Below are positions 10,450 to 21,722 of a stretch of 64,000 nucleotides of DNA, piece after piece (position 1 is the first letter of the stretch; each line of letters begins with the position of its first letter). This DNA is from Coptis chinensis (lineage: Eukaryota; Streptophyta; Magnoliopsida; Ranunculales; Ranunculaceae). The stretch is taken from positions 20,528,501 to 20,592,500 of the forward strand of contig CM027385.1 in NCBI GenBank assembly GCA_015680905.1, read 5' to 3'. Position numbers and translations under genes: made by a program. Below the pieces are notes generated by a model. That model was given only the letters and a program-made list of their open reading frames with translations, ran no database searches and had not been told where the DNA came from.

Positions 10450-11234
10450 GTTTCCACACCTAAAATGGTATCCATTGCAACAAAGCTTAAGAGTTTGTAA
10501 AATAAAAAAAATTGAGAAAATACGACGATCAAAGTCCGTCGCAAGTGGGTTAACTAAAAAAGAAATAAAACGCACGTCACTTTGAGTAATGTCCGTGGTT
10601 TACTTAAAACTGGCCCAACCAATAAATGATGGCCTTTGCCTGTCGCAAACATTACAATTATCAAAAAAAAAAAAAAAAACAGATGTGAGTTTAAGTGATG
10701 TCTGAATTTCTTGTTAGTTAGGACGTTACTTCAAGTGACGCCCGAAATGTTTATTAACTAATAGCCGGATGGGGAATTCCTCACCCCCTCTATTAACTAT
10801 TAGCTTATCAACTAGGATTTACAACCCCCCCCACCCCCCCCATTGGGAAGATGTTTTTGACATTTAGAGTGTAAATTTTACACTTTAAACAATTTACACC
10901 CTCCATTAGAAATGCCCTTAGTGGAATAGTGGAGATTCTCATCTAAAATGAAAGAGCGAGGATCGACTTTTGAACATGTGAAGAAGCCAAAATTATACCC
11001 ATTAGATTACGTAATCTAATTCCAAACAAGTCAAAATTTAACTTATGAGAACCAAGATCTACTAACTCATATTGCAGAGCAGGGAACAGATAGGCAATAT
11101 ATGAATCATGTTATGTGTAAACGTTTAGGGTCTCACTATCGGATAGGGAATGCACAAGTACTCGGGTCTATGAAGGGGAGTTGGAGACCAAGTGGCGAAA
11201 AAAAATGCAAAAATAATGTATACAATTACAAATT
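10450..11234. other. Non-coding flank with short inverted motifs, no gene recognised
   Basis: AT-rich DNA with homopolymers (A at about 10663-10679, C-rich near 10830-10850). Three related motifs resembling CGTCACTTNNAGTGACG occur near 10575, 10685 and 10735, and a perfect small palindrome around TTTAGAGTGTAAATTTTACACT lies near 10865. Such subterminal-type motifs can come from a DNA transposon, but no element ends could be fixed. Confidence 0.4.
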
Positions 11235-12392
11235 AGACATAATGACCTAAAAATACATTGGACTTTGTTGTTTTTTACATTAAATACAATGTATTTTTTT
11301 TCTTGCATAAAAATACATCATATTTTTAAAATTTTACAATCAATACAATCCGTTAGATGTGAACAGACAACATGTCAATTTACTGTTAAAAATGGACACG
11401 TGAGTTTCCCCTCCTCTCCCCAATGTCCTCATTTGACGATGACTAGGGCAATTCTTGACAACATAGCAACAACCCAATCACCATGTTGAATCCAATTCTC
11501 TACAATTCTCCAATTCCTTCCTTTAATAATCACTTGACTTGTTCAAACAAAAAAATAAATTGAGAAAAGGGTGCAAAATCCAAACATTTAACCCCTACAA
11601 TTATGGACCCAATACGATCATGCACAAGCTACAACCCCTACCACTAAAGCAAACAATGTTGTTTCTCAAAAGTTTTGTAGAGTACATTGTTTCACTTTAG
11701 AAAGTATTATGATTAAAATCAAGAACATGCGATGAAGATGAATTGCTTTGAGCTCCACTTTGCTAATATAGCTGAATGTTGATGAACGATGATTCATTTT
11801 CTCAGATTGAATAATCGCGTTAAAGAAAAATAGAGGATGCCCAATATTCCCCATCATACCAATTCCCCTACCATGTTGATGTTAAAGAGGAGTTTAATTT
11901 AAAAAAATCGAACAACCCCATTTCCGCACCGCATTGTATCAAGATCCAAAAGTAGTGGGGCAATAACAATTGGTTCATGATTTCATCATACTATTCTAAC
12001 TAGGCCATTGGGTAGTGTTATTTTTATTGTTAGCATTGCTATTATTGTTGTTGGAGATAATGATTTTATTGTTTAGTGGGGAAGAATTGGAGAAGAAGGG
12101 GGGAATTGTATCCAAGGTGGTGATTAAGTTGTTGATTGACTTGTTGCTGAGTTCACTAGAAGTATACTAAGTGGGGGAAATGAGATGGGGGTGCAACTAT
12201 GTGACCAATTTTAACGGTAAATTGAATTTCCGTTTAACCACACCTAACAGATTAGATTGCATCAATTGTAAAAATTTAAAAGTACAATATATTTTTAGGC
12301 AAGGAAAAAAATACATTGTATTTAATGTAAAAAACAGCAAAGTAAGTTATAAAAAACATCAAAATACGTTGTATTTTTAGGTCATTATGTCT
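11235..12392. mobile_element. Non-autonomous TIR DNA transposon, 1158 bp
   Basis: The left end AGACATAATGACCTAAAAATAC (first 20 bases shared) is repeated inverted at the right end. ACAAATT flanks both sides (11228-11234 and 12393-12399) as a 7-bp direct repeat, or 8 bp if the shared A is counted. The inverted repeats are long. Similarity runs through the ACATTAAATACAATGTA region and weakly to about 300 bp on each side, with a 35-bp insertion in the right arm. The centre codes for nothing recognisable. Long arms suggest a Mutator-like element, while the 7-8 bp duplication also fits hAT, so the superfamily is left open. Confidence 0.8.
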
Positions 12393-12399
12393 ACAAATT

Positions 12400-12639
12400 A
12401 TATTGTGGCTCTATATCCATAAGAAAACTTTGTTTAGATACAGAATAAAAGGAATCAGTCTCAAATAAAGAAGTAAACTATAGTAAGAAGAGCAAACCAT
12501 AAGTTAGCTGACATAAAGGGTAGAAGGTATGTAGAATCAGTGGAAGAACATCTCCCCTCCATAGATCAGACTATATCAATCCTCTGAATCTGACATCATT
12601 GAGATCTTAAAAGACTTTAAAGATCAAAACTACTAAACT
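12400..12639. other. Anonymous sequence right of the TIR element
   Basis: No open frame, repeat or promoter signature stands out. It may be the more decayed upstream part of the gag fragment that follows. Confidence 0.3.
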
Positions 12640-13105
12640 GTGCAACCCCCTGAGACTGGCCAGGGTCTTTAGGGACTAAGATAGAACATTGAAAGTGATA
12701 TTCAGTACCTCATTGAAAGAGGGTTTCTAACTCAGTATGTGGCTAATGGACAGATACATGTTGTAGATAAAGAGCGAGCTCCAACATTATAGACACTCAA
12801 AAAAAAAAGCAACAGAAGAGTAACTATAAAATTGATTGTTGTGCTCCTGTGGATCAGAAGTTTCTAAGAGAATTGTTTCCTTGAACGAGAGGAGAACGGA
12901 CATCAAATTAGGATGGGAAAGCAATTGAGGAAGGTGAATGAAGTGTTAGTCCATACTTGAACCGTAAAAACACAGTACTTTGGAATTCATTTTCTAATAC
13001 AAATACCAGGGGAGTCCTTATGCCATATGAGCATACATTGGGGCTCACTGCGGAATCGGAACGTCATCAGATGCAAAAAACTATTGGTGGATCTAGGAGC
13101 TTCAT
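12640..13105 (+). pseudogene. Decayed Tat-like gag/protease fragment, left half (split by copia element 1)
   Basis: Conceptual reading gives a gag tail (NIESDIQYLIERGFLTQYV) near 12690-12750. A protease entry follows at about 13010-13105: RGVLMPYEHTLG, then HQMQKLLVDLGASL, with the Asp of the D-T/L-G-A-S motif. The order and phrasing match Tat-lineage gag-pro. The frame is broken by stops and shifts between the two blocks. The copia element enters just after the protease Asp motif, and similar sequence resumes at 18696. Confidence 0.55.
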
Positions 13106-13810
13106 TGTTGGAGTTATCCCTCACATGAGGATGAGGAAGAAGCTGGAGGAACAGGTACTGTTCGTTTCAAGAAGTAAGAGCGCACACGTGCTCGACTTAG
13201 CCTTGCTCAAGGCGCGCCCGTGCTCTTGCCGTGAAAAAGGACTTAGTTTTTTCACGATAGGCGTTTGACTAGAATTTGGGTTTGAGGAAAATAAGAGAGC
13301 TCGCACGCGCTCGATTTTGCCTTACCGAGAGCGCGCCCGCGCTCATACCTAAACTTGTCAGTTTCTATTTCTACAGTAACCGCGAAATTGTAAGTTTAGT
13401 ATAAAAACAGAAGTTAGGTTTTGGAAAACTAACTTTTTGATAGAAACCCAATTTTGAGAGCAATCAAGATTGAGGGAAAACCTTTGCAAAGAGAAAAGCT
13501 TGTAAGGAGAGAGGAGTGATCTAGTAAGGTGGAGAGACTTGAGAGGAGTAATTGTAATCTTCATTAACATACTTATAAAAGGATTAGCTCTTGTAGAAGT
13601 AGGCATCATTGGCCGAACCACGTTACATCTTTGTGTTGTGGTATGTTTTACTTGCTTTATATTTCTATTGTCTGTTTGTAATAGTTATATCCATAGATTA
13701 GGATTGTGGTTGTTGGTTGTAGTAAAAGATTAGGTTTTTTTAGTGGAGTAGTAGATTGTCTAAGTACAAGCTATCTTAGTGGGGATCGATTGGTATCGTT
13801 TTTCTCAACA
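13106..13810 (+). repeat. 5' LTR of element C1
   Basis: TGTTGGAG...CTCAACA, 705 bp. A GC-rich block at 13178-13344 holds four copies of a GAGCGC-type motif in two pairs, including the perfect hairpin GAGCGCGCCCGCGCTC at 13329-13344. A TATA box (AGTATAAAAAC) is at 13399-13408. An inverted repeat GTGAAAAA/TTTTTTCAC lies between the motif pairs near 13231-13256. Confidence 0.92.
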
Positions 13811-13812
13811 AG

Positions 13813-13830
13813 TGGTATTAGAGCCAGGTT
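13813..13830 (+). other. Initiator tRNA-Met primer-binding site of element C1
   Basis: TGGTATTAGAGCCAGGTT begins two bases after the LTR end. It differs from the usual copia TGGTATCAGAGC by one base. Confidence 0.9.
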
Positions 13831-13943
13831 AGATTAATCTAGGTTGTTATCCAAATTTTGCTCGGAAGGTGTTTGACAAAATTCCTGAGAGAAGGTTTGA
13901 GTTGAAATAGGTTGTAGAAATAAACCATTATGTAAATACTCGC

Positions 13944-14705
13944 ATGACTAGTTTGAATAAAGCTAACTACACTATTTGGAAAGCCAAGATGGAAGACTTG
14001 CTCTATTACAAGAACTTAGCACAACCCATTGAGAATGGAGGAGTAAAATCGGAAGCGACTACCATGGCTGAGTGGAGCAAGCTTGACAGAAAAGCAATTG
14101 GGTACATTCGACAGTGGATTAATGATAGTGTCTTCCACCATGTATCCCAAGAGACTACCGCTTTTGGCTTGTGGAAGAAACTCGATGACCTCTATGAGAG
14201 GAAGTCGGCCGGAAACAAAGTGATACTCATTAATAAGTTTGCTACTATGAAGTACAAAGAAGGTTCCTCAATGTCTGAGCATCTTAATGAAGTACAGAAT
14301 ACCATCAATCAGTTGCAATTGATGAAGATTAATATGGGTGACGAAGTTGAGGCTTTGTTCTTATTAAACTCTCTACCCGACAATTGGGAGACGTTAGCAG
14401 TTTCTCTTAACGGAGCCGCTAAGGATGGAATCATTTCCATAGACATGGCTACCGGGGTATTGTTAAATGAGGAGACAAGAAGGGGTTCATGAAGTAGCTC
14501 CTCTCACTCAGAGATCCTTGTCACAGAGAAGCCTGGGAGAGGTAAGAGCAGAAAACCATCTCATTCTAGAGGTGATGATAGAAGCAAATCTAGGGGTGAA
14601 GCTATAAATCCTAAAGCAGAGAGACAATGTTACTATTGTGCTACCAAGGGTCACTTCAGGTATGAGTGTAGAACATTGAAGAGGGATGAGAAGAATAACT
14701 GTGTA
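13944..14705 (+). pseudogene. Copia gag of element C1
   Basis: Codes for a UBN2-type gag: the N-terminal LNKANYTIWKAKMEDLL motif, then WKKLDDLYERKS and LLNSLPDNWETL, as in Tnt1-like gags. The open frame from the first ATG ends in TGA at 14490-14492, about 180 codons. The CCHC zinc knuckle CYYCATKGHFRYEC lies downstream of that stop near 14630-14670 in a different reading context, so nucleocapsid function is cut off. The gag starts about 115 bp after the primer site. Confidence 0.88.
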
Positions 14706-14783
14706 CATGAATACATGGTAAAAAGGAACAGAAACACATGCTGAGATACTACCGCACTAGAAGACGATGATCTAGTGTGAATT

Positions 14784-16392
14784 ATGTTAGATTGTGGTGA
14801 GTGTTGTGTTAGTTCCTCATGCCAGGATATAGAGTGGGTGATAGATATAGGAGCATCCTATCACATCACACCACACATGAGATTATTCACTACCTACAGC
14901 TGTGGTGAATTTGGTGAGGTAAGGATGGGTAACAGTGGCGTCTCAAAGATTGTAGGCATTGGTGATGTTCATGTAGAAACCAATGTCGGCTACACCTTGA
15001 CACTCAAGGATGTAAGACATGTCTCTGACATTCGACTAAGTGTAATTTCAGCTAGGAAGTTAGATGATAATGGGTTTCTAAACTCGTTTGGTAACGGGGT
15101 ATGGAAACTGAGTAGAGGTTACATTGTAGTAGCCAAAGGGAAGAAAACTTGCTCGTTTTACAAGACACATGCTAGTTTGTGTAAAACAGAGTTAAATATG
15201 GCACAAGAAGAAGCTTCCTCCGAACTATGACATAAGAGACTGTCATATGGGAGAAAAAGACATGGAAGTTTTTGCCAAGCAAAAGGCCTTGCCAAACATC
15301 AAAGGTACGCATTTAAATAGATGTACTCACTATTTGGTTAGAAAGCAACACAGGGTGTCTTTCCAAAGATTCCCCTCTTACGGGAAGGAAAAACTCTTTG
15401 AGTTTGTACACACAGATTTATGTGGCCCTATGAAGATGAAGTCCCATGGGGGAGCTTTGTACTTCTTGACTTTCATTGATGATGCGTCAAGAAAGATATG
15501 GGCATATAGTCTGAAGACTAATAATGAAGTACTTGGCGTGTTCAATATTTTCCATAGCATGGTGGAAAAAGAGATAGAGAAGCCTTTGAAGTGTATTCGC
15601 TCAGATAATGAGGGTGAGTACATTGGGCCATTTGAAGAGTCATAAGATTCATCATGAACAGATCGTTCCCTAGACTCTGCAACACAATGGTATAGCTGAG
15701 AAGATGAATTAAACCATTGTAGAGAAGATGCGATGCATGTTGTCTCACTCTAAGTTACCTAGAAGTTATTGGATAGAAGCAATGCGCACAGCCGTACATG
15801 TAATCAACTTATCGCCTCCGAATAATGATTATCAAGAGAGAATATAGTCAGGCAGAGATGTTGATTATGGATACTTGAAGGTATTTAGGTACAGGGCATT
15901 TGTTCATATTCCCAAGGATGAGAGATTCAAGCTTGATGACAAAGGCAAGCAGTGCATTTTTCTGGGTTATGAGGATGAGAAGTTTGGCTACAAACTTTAC
16001 GATCCGATTAACAAGAAGGTAATCCGAAGTTGAGATGTTGTGTTCTTGGAAGACCAAACCATAGTAGACTTTGAGGATGGTGAGAAGCTAGAAGCTTTCA
16101 CTAATGATCCTGTTGATTCAGAACCAGAAGTTCCTACTATGGAACGTGTAAAAGGCAATGAGAATGTAAAGAACCATGGGTTTGAAGCTCATGATGATGA
16201 TCCTATTGCTCATGATGGGATAGAACCTATTGATATAGAAGATGCAGATGAAGTGCATGAACCATCACCTAAGCAAGCAGAAGTGCATCCTCCTGAGGCA
16301 CAAGAAGATGGGGCAAGGAGGTCCGACAGAGAGAGACAAGCTTCAACCAGGTATCCACCACATACATATGTTTTACTATCTGATGGTGGATA
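14784..16392 (+). pseudogene. Copia protease and integrase of element C1
   Basis: The protease reads WVIDIGASYHIT near 14840 (D-I-G-A-S in place of D-S/T-G-A-S). Integrase begins after the stop near 15228. Its zinc finger has lost its second Cys (CTHYLV where CTHCL is usual). The core retains HTDLCGP and RSDNEGEY, and the catalytic-Glu block (QHNGIAEKMN) follows near 15685 after stops near 15643 and 15673. A stop replaces Arg in the MNRT motif. The tail VFLEDQ... continues with an acidic linker ending before RT at 16390. At least five nonsense changes and one shift are visible. Confidence 0.85.
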
Positions 16393-17906
16393 ACCTATAT
16401 ACTATCAAGAGGCTCTTGAAGGTACAGACAGAGAGAAGTGGTTGAAGGCCATGCATGATGAGATGGATTCTTTACATAAGAATCACACTTTTGACTTAGT
16501 TGAGAAACCGAAAGGATGAAAAGTTCTCAAGAATAATTGGATCTACGAAGTCAAGCATGAGGAAAATAATCCATATCCAAGGCACAAATCTCGCCTTGTT
16601 GTGAAGGGATTCGGTCAAAGAAAAGGTATTGACTTTGATGAAATTTTCTCTCCTGTAGTTAAGATGACTTCTTTTAAGGTGGTATTGGGTCTGACCGCAA
16701 GTATGAACCTAGATATTAAGCAATTAGATGTCAAGACAGCTTTTCTTCATGGAGACCTTGAAGAAGATTTTTACATGGACCAGCCAGATGGGTTTGAGGT
16801 CAAACAAGGAGCAGCTAGTATGCAAGCTGATAAAAAGTTTGTATGGGTTGAAATAGGCACCGAGACAGTGGTACATAAACTTTGATTCCTTTATAGTGAA
16901 GCATGGCAACATAAAGTCTGCTTCCGATCATTGTGTGTTTGTTCAGAAATTTCCAGATGGAGATTTTATAGTGCTCTTGTTGTATCTAGATAATATATTG
17001 ATAGTTGGCCAGAACATCAATAAGATATCCAAGCTGAAGAAAGACTTGAGTAAGTCTTTTGAGATGAAGGATTTGGGTCAAGCAAAGCAGATACTTGGTA
17101 TGCGGATCACTCATGATAGAAAGAGTGAGAAGTTGTGACTTTCTCAAGAAAGCTACATTGAGAAGGTGTTGAAGAGATTCAACATGTATCAAGCGAAGCC
17201 AGTCAGTTGTCCGCTTGGTGGCCAGTTCTGCATGACAAAAGATACGTGTCCAAAGGGTGAGCATGAGCAGAGTCAAATGGAAAAAATTCCTTATGCATTT
17301 ACAATGGGCAGCTTGATGTATGCAATAGTGTGTATAAGACCGGATATTACTTTCGCTGTTGGTGTTGTAAGCCAATTTCTATCAAATCCGGGTAAAATGC
17401 ATTGGGAAGGTGTTAAGTGGATATTGAGATATCTCAAGGGCACTTCCAAAGCATGTTTATGTTTTGGTGGAAGTAAAACCTTGCTTGAAGGCTACACTGA
17501 TGCAGACATGGCAGGTGATGTTGACTCTATGAAGTCCACCTCCGGTTATCTGTTTCCTTTTGCAGAATGAGCAATATCTTGGCAATCTAAGTTGCAAAAG
17601 TGTGTTGCCCTCTCCACTATAGAAGCCGAGTATATTGCAGCCACTGAGAGTTGCAAAGAGATGCTATGAATGAAGAGATTCTTCGATGAACTACGGCTAA
17701 AGCAGAAACAATTTGTAATTTTATGTGATAGTCAGAGCGCCATCCATTTGAGCAAGAATCCAAGTTTTCATTCTAGATCCAAGCACATACTTGTGTGTTA
17801 TCATTGGATTAGAGAAGTTCTCGAACACAAGTATTTGTGCATTGAGAAGAACTATACCAACAAGAACGGGTTAGATATGATAAACCAAAGTCTTACAGAA
17901 AGGTAA
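16393..17906 (+). pseudogene. Copia reverse transcriptase and RNase H of element C1
   Basis: RT blocks are in order: WLKAMHDEMDSL (about 16440), RLVVKGFGQRKGIDFDEIF, QLDVKTAFLHGDLEEDFYM (about 16725). A disrupted patch at 16820-16900 lacks the usual LKKSLYGLKQ region. The catalytic motif at about 16983 reads YLDNIL: the second Asp of YVDD is Asn, a change that should inactivate polymerization. RNase H retains YTDADMAGD, IEAEYIAA and LCDSQSAI. Stops lie at 17136, 17568 and 17667. Confidence 0.88.
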
Positions 17907-18007
17907 GTTTGATGTTTGTTGTGTTACCGCCGGAATGATAGCACACTCCTCCTATTGATTTGGGAATACATGGAGGTATCCCCCCTTACTATTTGAGAGG
18001 GGGAGAT

Positions 18008-18695
18008 TGTTAGAGTTATCCTTCACATGAGGATGAGGAAGAAGTTGGAGGAACAAGTACTATTTGTCTGAAGAAGTCGGAGCGCGCACGTGCTCAACTT
18101 ACCATTGCTTAAGGCGCGCCTGTGCCCTTGCCGTGAAAAAGGACTTAGTTTTTTTCACGATAGGCGTTATACTGGAATTTGGGTTTGAGGAAAATAAGAT
18201 AGCGTGCATGCGCTCGATTTTGCCTTACCGAGAGCGCGCCTGCACTCATGCCTAAACTTGTCAGTTTCTATTTCTACAGTAACTGTGAAATTGCAAGTTT
18301 AGTATAAAAGCAAAAGTTAGGTTTTGGAAAACCAAGTCTTGGATAGAAACCTAATTTTGAGAAAAATCAAGATTGAGAGAAAAGCTTGTAAGGAGAGAAG
18401 AGTGATCTAGTAAGGTGGGGAGACTTAAGAGGAGTGATTGTAATCTTACTTCCAATACTTATAAAAGGATTAGCTCTTGTGGAAGTAGGCATCATTGGCC
18501 GAACCACGTTATATCTTTATGTTGTGGTATGTTTTATTTGCTTTATATTTCTATTGACTATTTGTGATAGTTATATCCATAGATTAGGATTGTGGTTGTT
18601 GGTTGTAGTGAAAGATTAGATTTTTTATTGGAGTAGTAGATTGTCCACGTACAAATTATTTTATTGGGGATCGATTGGTATCGTTTTCCCCAACA
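18008..18695 (+). repeat. 3' LTR of element C1
   Basis: TGTTAGAG...CCCAACA, 688 bp, directly after the purine tract GAGAGGGGGAGAT. It keeps the GC-rich paired motifs at about 18080-18250, with several CpG positions changed relative to the 5' LTR (for example GCGCGCCTGCACTC for GCGCGCCCGCGCTC), and a TATA box at about 18303. Confidence 0.92.
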
Positions 18696-19032
18696 TCCAT
18701 TACTATATATTTTGTGACGACTTACAGTCATATATATATTGGACTCCTTGATATCAATTTTACCCCACTTAGACGTGATTATAGGATAGGACATTAACTG
18801 GGAGAAGCCACTTAGGTTATACGGGAGATTCAACTTCCTGTCACTGCTACTATTGTTGATTTTCTCGTAAGCTTTCAACCTTGATTACATGTTACATTGA
18901 AGAAACCAGACACACAAGTACACATGCTGGAGCATGAATTGGAATGAAGATCACGATGCACATCAATTTTGCACTGTCAGTTGCTGATCACTGTCTAAAG
19001 GATGCCCCACGCACGAGGCGGTGGCATAATGT
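18696..19032 (+). pseudogene. Right half of the decayed Tat-like protease fragment
   Basis: Begins with the target duplication of element C1 and continues protease-like phrasing (ATYVIREIQLPVTA near 18793-18835) expected after the Asp motif that ends at 13105. Frames are broken. From about 18900 to copia element 2 nothing is recognised. Confidence 0.4.
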
Positions 19033-19427
19033 TGTTGGTATACGGCTCAGATTTGGATAAACCACATGGTTAAGGTTTTGGTTTCTTATTATAAATAGGA
19101 TTCTAATTTGATACCCACGACCTCTATAAATACGAGACCGGTTTGTGGGATTTGTCATGCTCAAGTTTGTGAGAGAGAGTTTGTGAATTCTTCGACATTC
19201 GTTTGTGAATGATTGTACTCTATTTGTTTATCTCTTGATTAGTAAAGTTCTCCTCTTTTGCTTGGTGAATTAGGTTAACGCCAAACCACATAAATCTCGT
19301 CTCCACTTCTATTGGTTATTCTCTTTGCATTGGTAAGTATTTTAATTGATTTGTTTTTGTCGATTTCTATCACCACATTCCATCTTCTTTGTCCAATTGT
19401 CACTCTTCCACATTCGTTTACGTAACA
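19033..19427 (+). repeat. 5' LTR of element C2
   Basis: 395 bp, TGTTGGTATACGG...TTTACGTAACA. TATA-like elements: ATTATAAATAGG near 19088 and CTATAAATAC near 19125. The boundaries are confirmed by the identical-length 3' copy. Confidence 0.95.
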
Positions 19428-19430
19428 AAT

Positions 19431-19448
19431 TGGTATTAGAGCCAAGGT
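19431..19448 (+). other. Initiator tRNA-Met primer-binding site of element C2
   Basis: TGGTATTAGAGCCAAGGT, three bases after the LTR end. Confidence 0.92.
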
Positions 19449-19513
19449 TCTACCTAGGGCTTCTTTTTGTTGGTTTATTGATTGTTTTGCGGTGTATGAA
19501 AGTTTGAGAAAGT

Positions 19514-20353
19514 ATGGCAACGGATCCTCCATCGGGTACTACTTCTACGATGTCTAAGGAGAAATCACCTCCTACGACTTTGAATATTAACCATGCAAGG
19601 ATTGATGTGGAGAAATTCGATGGATCTAACAATTTTAGTATGTGGCATTGTGAAGTTATAGATGCACTATGCCAACAAGACTTGGATGATGTGTTAGACG
19701 AAAAACCATCGGATATAAAGGAGAGTGTTTAGGTTAAGAAAAATAGGCGAGCTTGTGGTATCATAAGATCATGTTTGGCTAGGGATGTGAAGTACCTTGT
19801 TCTCAATGAGACTTTAGCCAATGAAATCTGGAGAATCCTTGAAGAGAAGTACTTAGATAAGACAATAGAAGGTCGTGTCTTTATGAAATCAAAGTTGTAT
19901 GATATGAGAAAGAAAGAAGGTATTTCATTGTCCCAGCATATGAACGAGTTTAACAAGTTACTTACCGACTTGTTGAACATTGAAGAAGAAACGAAGGATG
20001 AAGACAAAGCTTTCCATTTGTTGAGATCTCTTCCCAAGGAGGAGTATGGGCATATAAAAACCACCATTATGTTCAGGAAGAAAGCTTTGAACTATTTTGA
20101 GGTGCAGTCTGCGTTGACAAGTTGGGATATGATGAACAACAATGAAAAGAAGTCAAGAAAGTCAACGAGAACTGCTTTTGTGGTAAGAGGGAGGTCTAAT
20201 GACCGCCCAAACTCTGGTGGTGGAAGAAGTAAATCTCGTTCCAAGTCGAGAGGGCAAAATCTAGCCCATGATGAGTGTGTTTTTTGTCATGAGGTTGGAC
20301 ATTGGAAGAAGGACTGCAAGAAGTTGAAACACAAGCAGAAAGATACTAAGTAG
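19514..20353 (+). pseudogene. Copia gag of element C2
   Basis: The ATG at 19514 opens a gag with VEKFDGSNNFSMWHCEVIDAL, the IWRILEEKYLDKT segment, LLRSLPKEEY, a basic RS-rich linker and the CCHC knuckle CVFCHEVGHWKKDC at about 20275-20316. One frame spans the whole region but is cut by TAG at 19730 and ends in TAG at 20351. The same frame carries on into protease, so the ancestor was a single gag-pol ORF. Confidence 0.92.
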
Positions 20354-21722
20354 AAATAGTCTAATGTCAACATTGCTCAAGGAGGTAATGATTCTGATAG
20401 TTCAAATTTCTTTTTTCCTGTTACATCAAGTATTTGTTTCATTGATTCCAGTCATTGGATTTTGGATACGGGTGCTACCTATCATGTTTGTCCCGTAAGG
20501 GAGTGGTTTACAAGTTCCAAGGAGCTTGAAAGTGGTAATGTGTTAATGGGGAATGATCAACACTGTCGCATTATGGGGATGGGTAATATTCGTCTCAAGA
20601 TGTATGATGAAACGGTTAAGGAAATAAAGGATGTTCGTTATGTTCCCGCTTTGAAGAAGAATATTATCTCTGTTGGTACTTTAGAAGCTAATGGTTACAA
20701 GGTAGTCATTGACAGTGGTGTTCTAAAGATAGTTTCTGGAGCAATGGTTATCATGAAAGGCATACGTCAGAATAACTTGTACTATTTGGAAGGTGGTACA
20801 GTTAGTGGAGAAGTAGTTGTTACTGAGCATTCAGAGACAGTTGCTAAGGAGGCCACCAGATTATGGCATATGCGTCTTGCACATACAGGTTAGAAGTCCA
20901 TGCAAACATTAATAAAACAAGGACTGTTGAAAGGTGCTAAGACCTGTAAGTTGGATTTTTGTAAGCATTGTGTTCTGGGCAAGCAGACAAGGGTAAAGTT
21001 TGGCACCGCTATCCACCGTACGCGAGGAACCCTTGATTATGTTCATTCGGATGTTTGGGGTCCTTCCAGGAATGCATCTCTTGGAGGGAACAAACATTAT
21101 TATGTGACCTTTCTTGATGATTACTTTAGGCGTTTGTGGGTATATACCATGAGAAACAAGGATGAAGTCTTAGATATCTTTGTGAAGTAGAAGAAGTTGA
21201 TTAAAACTCAGACTGACAGAAAGATTAAAAGACTCCGAACTGATAACGGTGGTGAATATACGAGTGATCTGTTCTTGCAAGTATGTCAGAATGAGGGAAT
21301 AGAGAGGCACTTCACAGTGAAAGGTACGCCGCAACAGAATTGGGTAGCTGAGCGCATGAACCGTACTCTAATGGAGAAAGTGCGGTGTATGTTGTCCAAT
21401 GCTGGATTAGGCAAATCGTTTTGGGCTGAGGCTGTGAGTTATGCATGCTACCTTGTTAACAGGTTACCTTCGGCTGCAATTGGAGGTTTGGTCTGGTAAA
21501 CCTGCTCAAGATTATGATTCCCTTCGTGTGTTTGGGTGTCCTGCTTACTTTCATGTCAAAGATGGTAAGTTGGATCCTATAGCAAAGAAAGCTATCTTTG
21601 TGGGTCTGAAAAGTGGAGTTAAAGGTTATAAGCTATGGGATCCGAAAGATAAGAAATTTGTTTTGAGCAGAGATGTGACATTTGATGAGGCTTCTATGTT
21701 GAAGTCTACTGACTCTCAGTAG
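20354..21722 (+). pseudogene. Copia protease and integrase of element C2
   Basis: The protease Asp motif is WILDTGATYHV near 20458. Integrase: the zinc finger WHMRLAHTG ... CKHCVLGKQ spans the TAG at 20891 (Trp expected in G-W-K-S). Core motifs are HSDVWGP, RTDNGGEY and QQNWVAERMNRTL (the usual NG is NW). TAG at 21188 replaces Trp. A frameshift near 21485 (PSAAIGG to EVWSGKPAQ) moves the C-terminal VFGCPAYFHV region to another frame, ending in TAG at 21720. Catalytic acidic residues are all still present. Confidence 0.9.

Larger units (their letters stand above)
13106..18695 (+). mobile_element. Ty1/copia LTR retrotransposon (element C1), full length but defective
   Basis: Two LTRs (705 and 688 bp) begin TGTTGGAG/TGTTAGAG and end CAACA. 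They are flanked by TTCAT (13101-13105) and TCCAT (18696-18700), a 5-bp target duplication with one change. An initiator-tRNA primer site follows the first LTR and a G-rich purine tract (GAGAGGGGGAGAT) precedes the second. Gag, protease, integrase, RT and RNase H are in copia order. The phrasing is closest to Tork/Tnt1-type copia elements, but the lineage call is tentative. LTRs differ by roughly 10% over the part compared by eye, so this is an old insertion. Confidence 0.92.

Noticed and set aside
10560..10760. CACTA-type subterminal repeats
   Set aside because: Three similar GTCACTT/AGTGACG motifs are suggestive, but no CACTA ends or 3-bp duplications were found.
12957..13268. 103-codon plus ORF spanning the start of copia element C1
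   Set aside because: It crosses the boundary at 13106 from gypsy protease remnant into LTR, so it is chimeric by accident.
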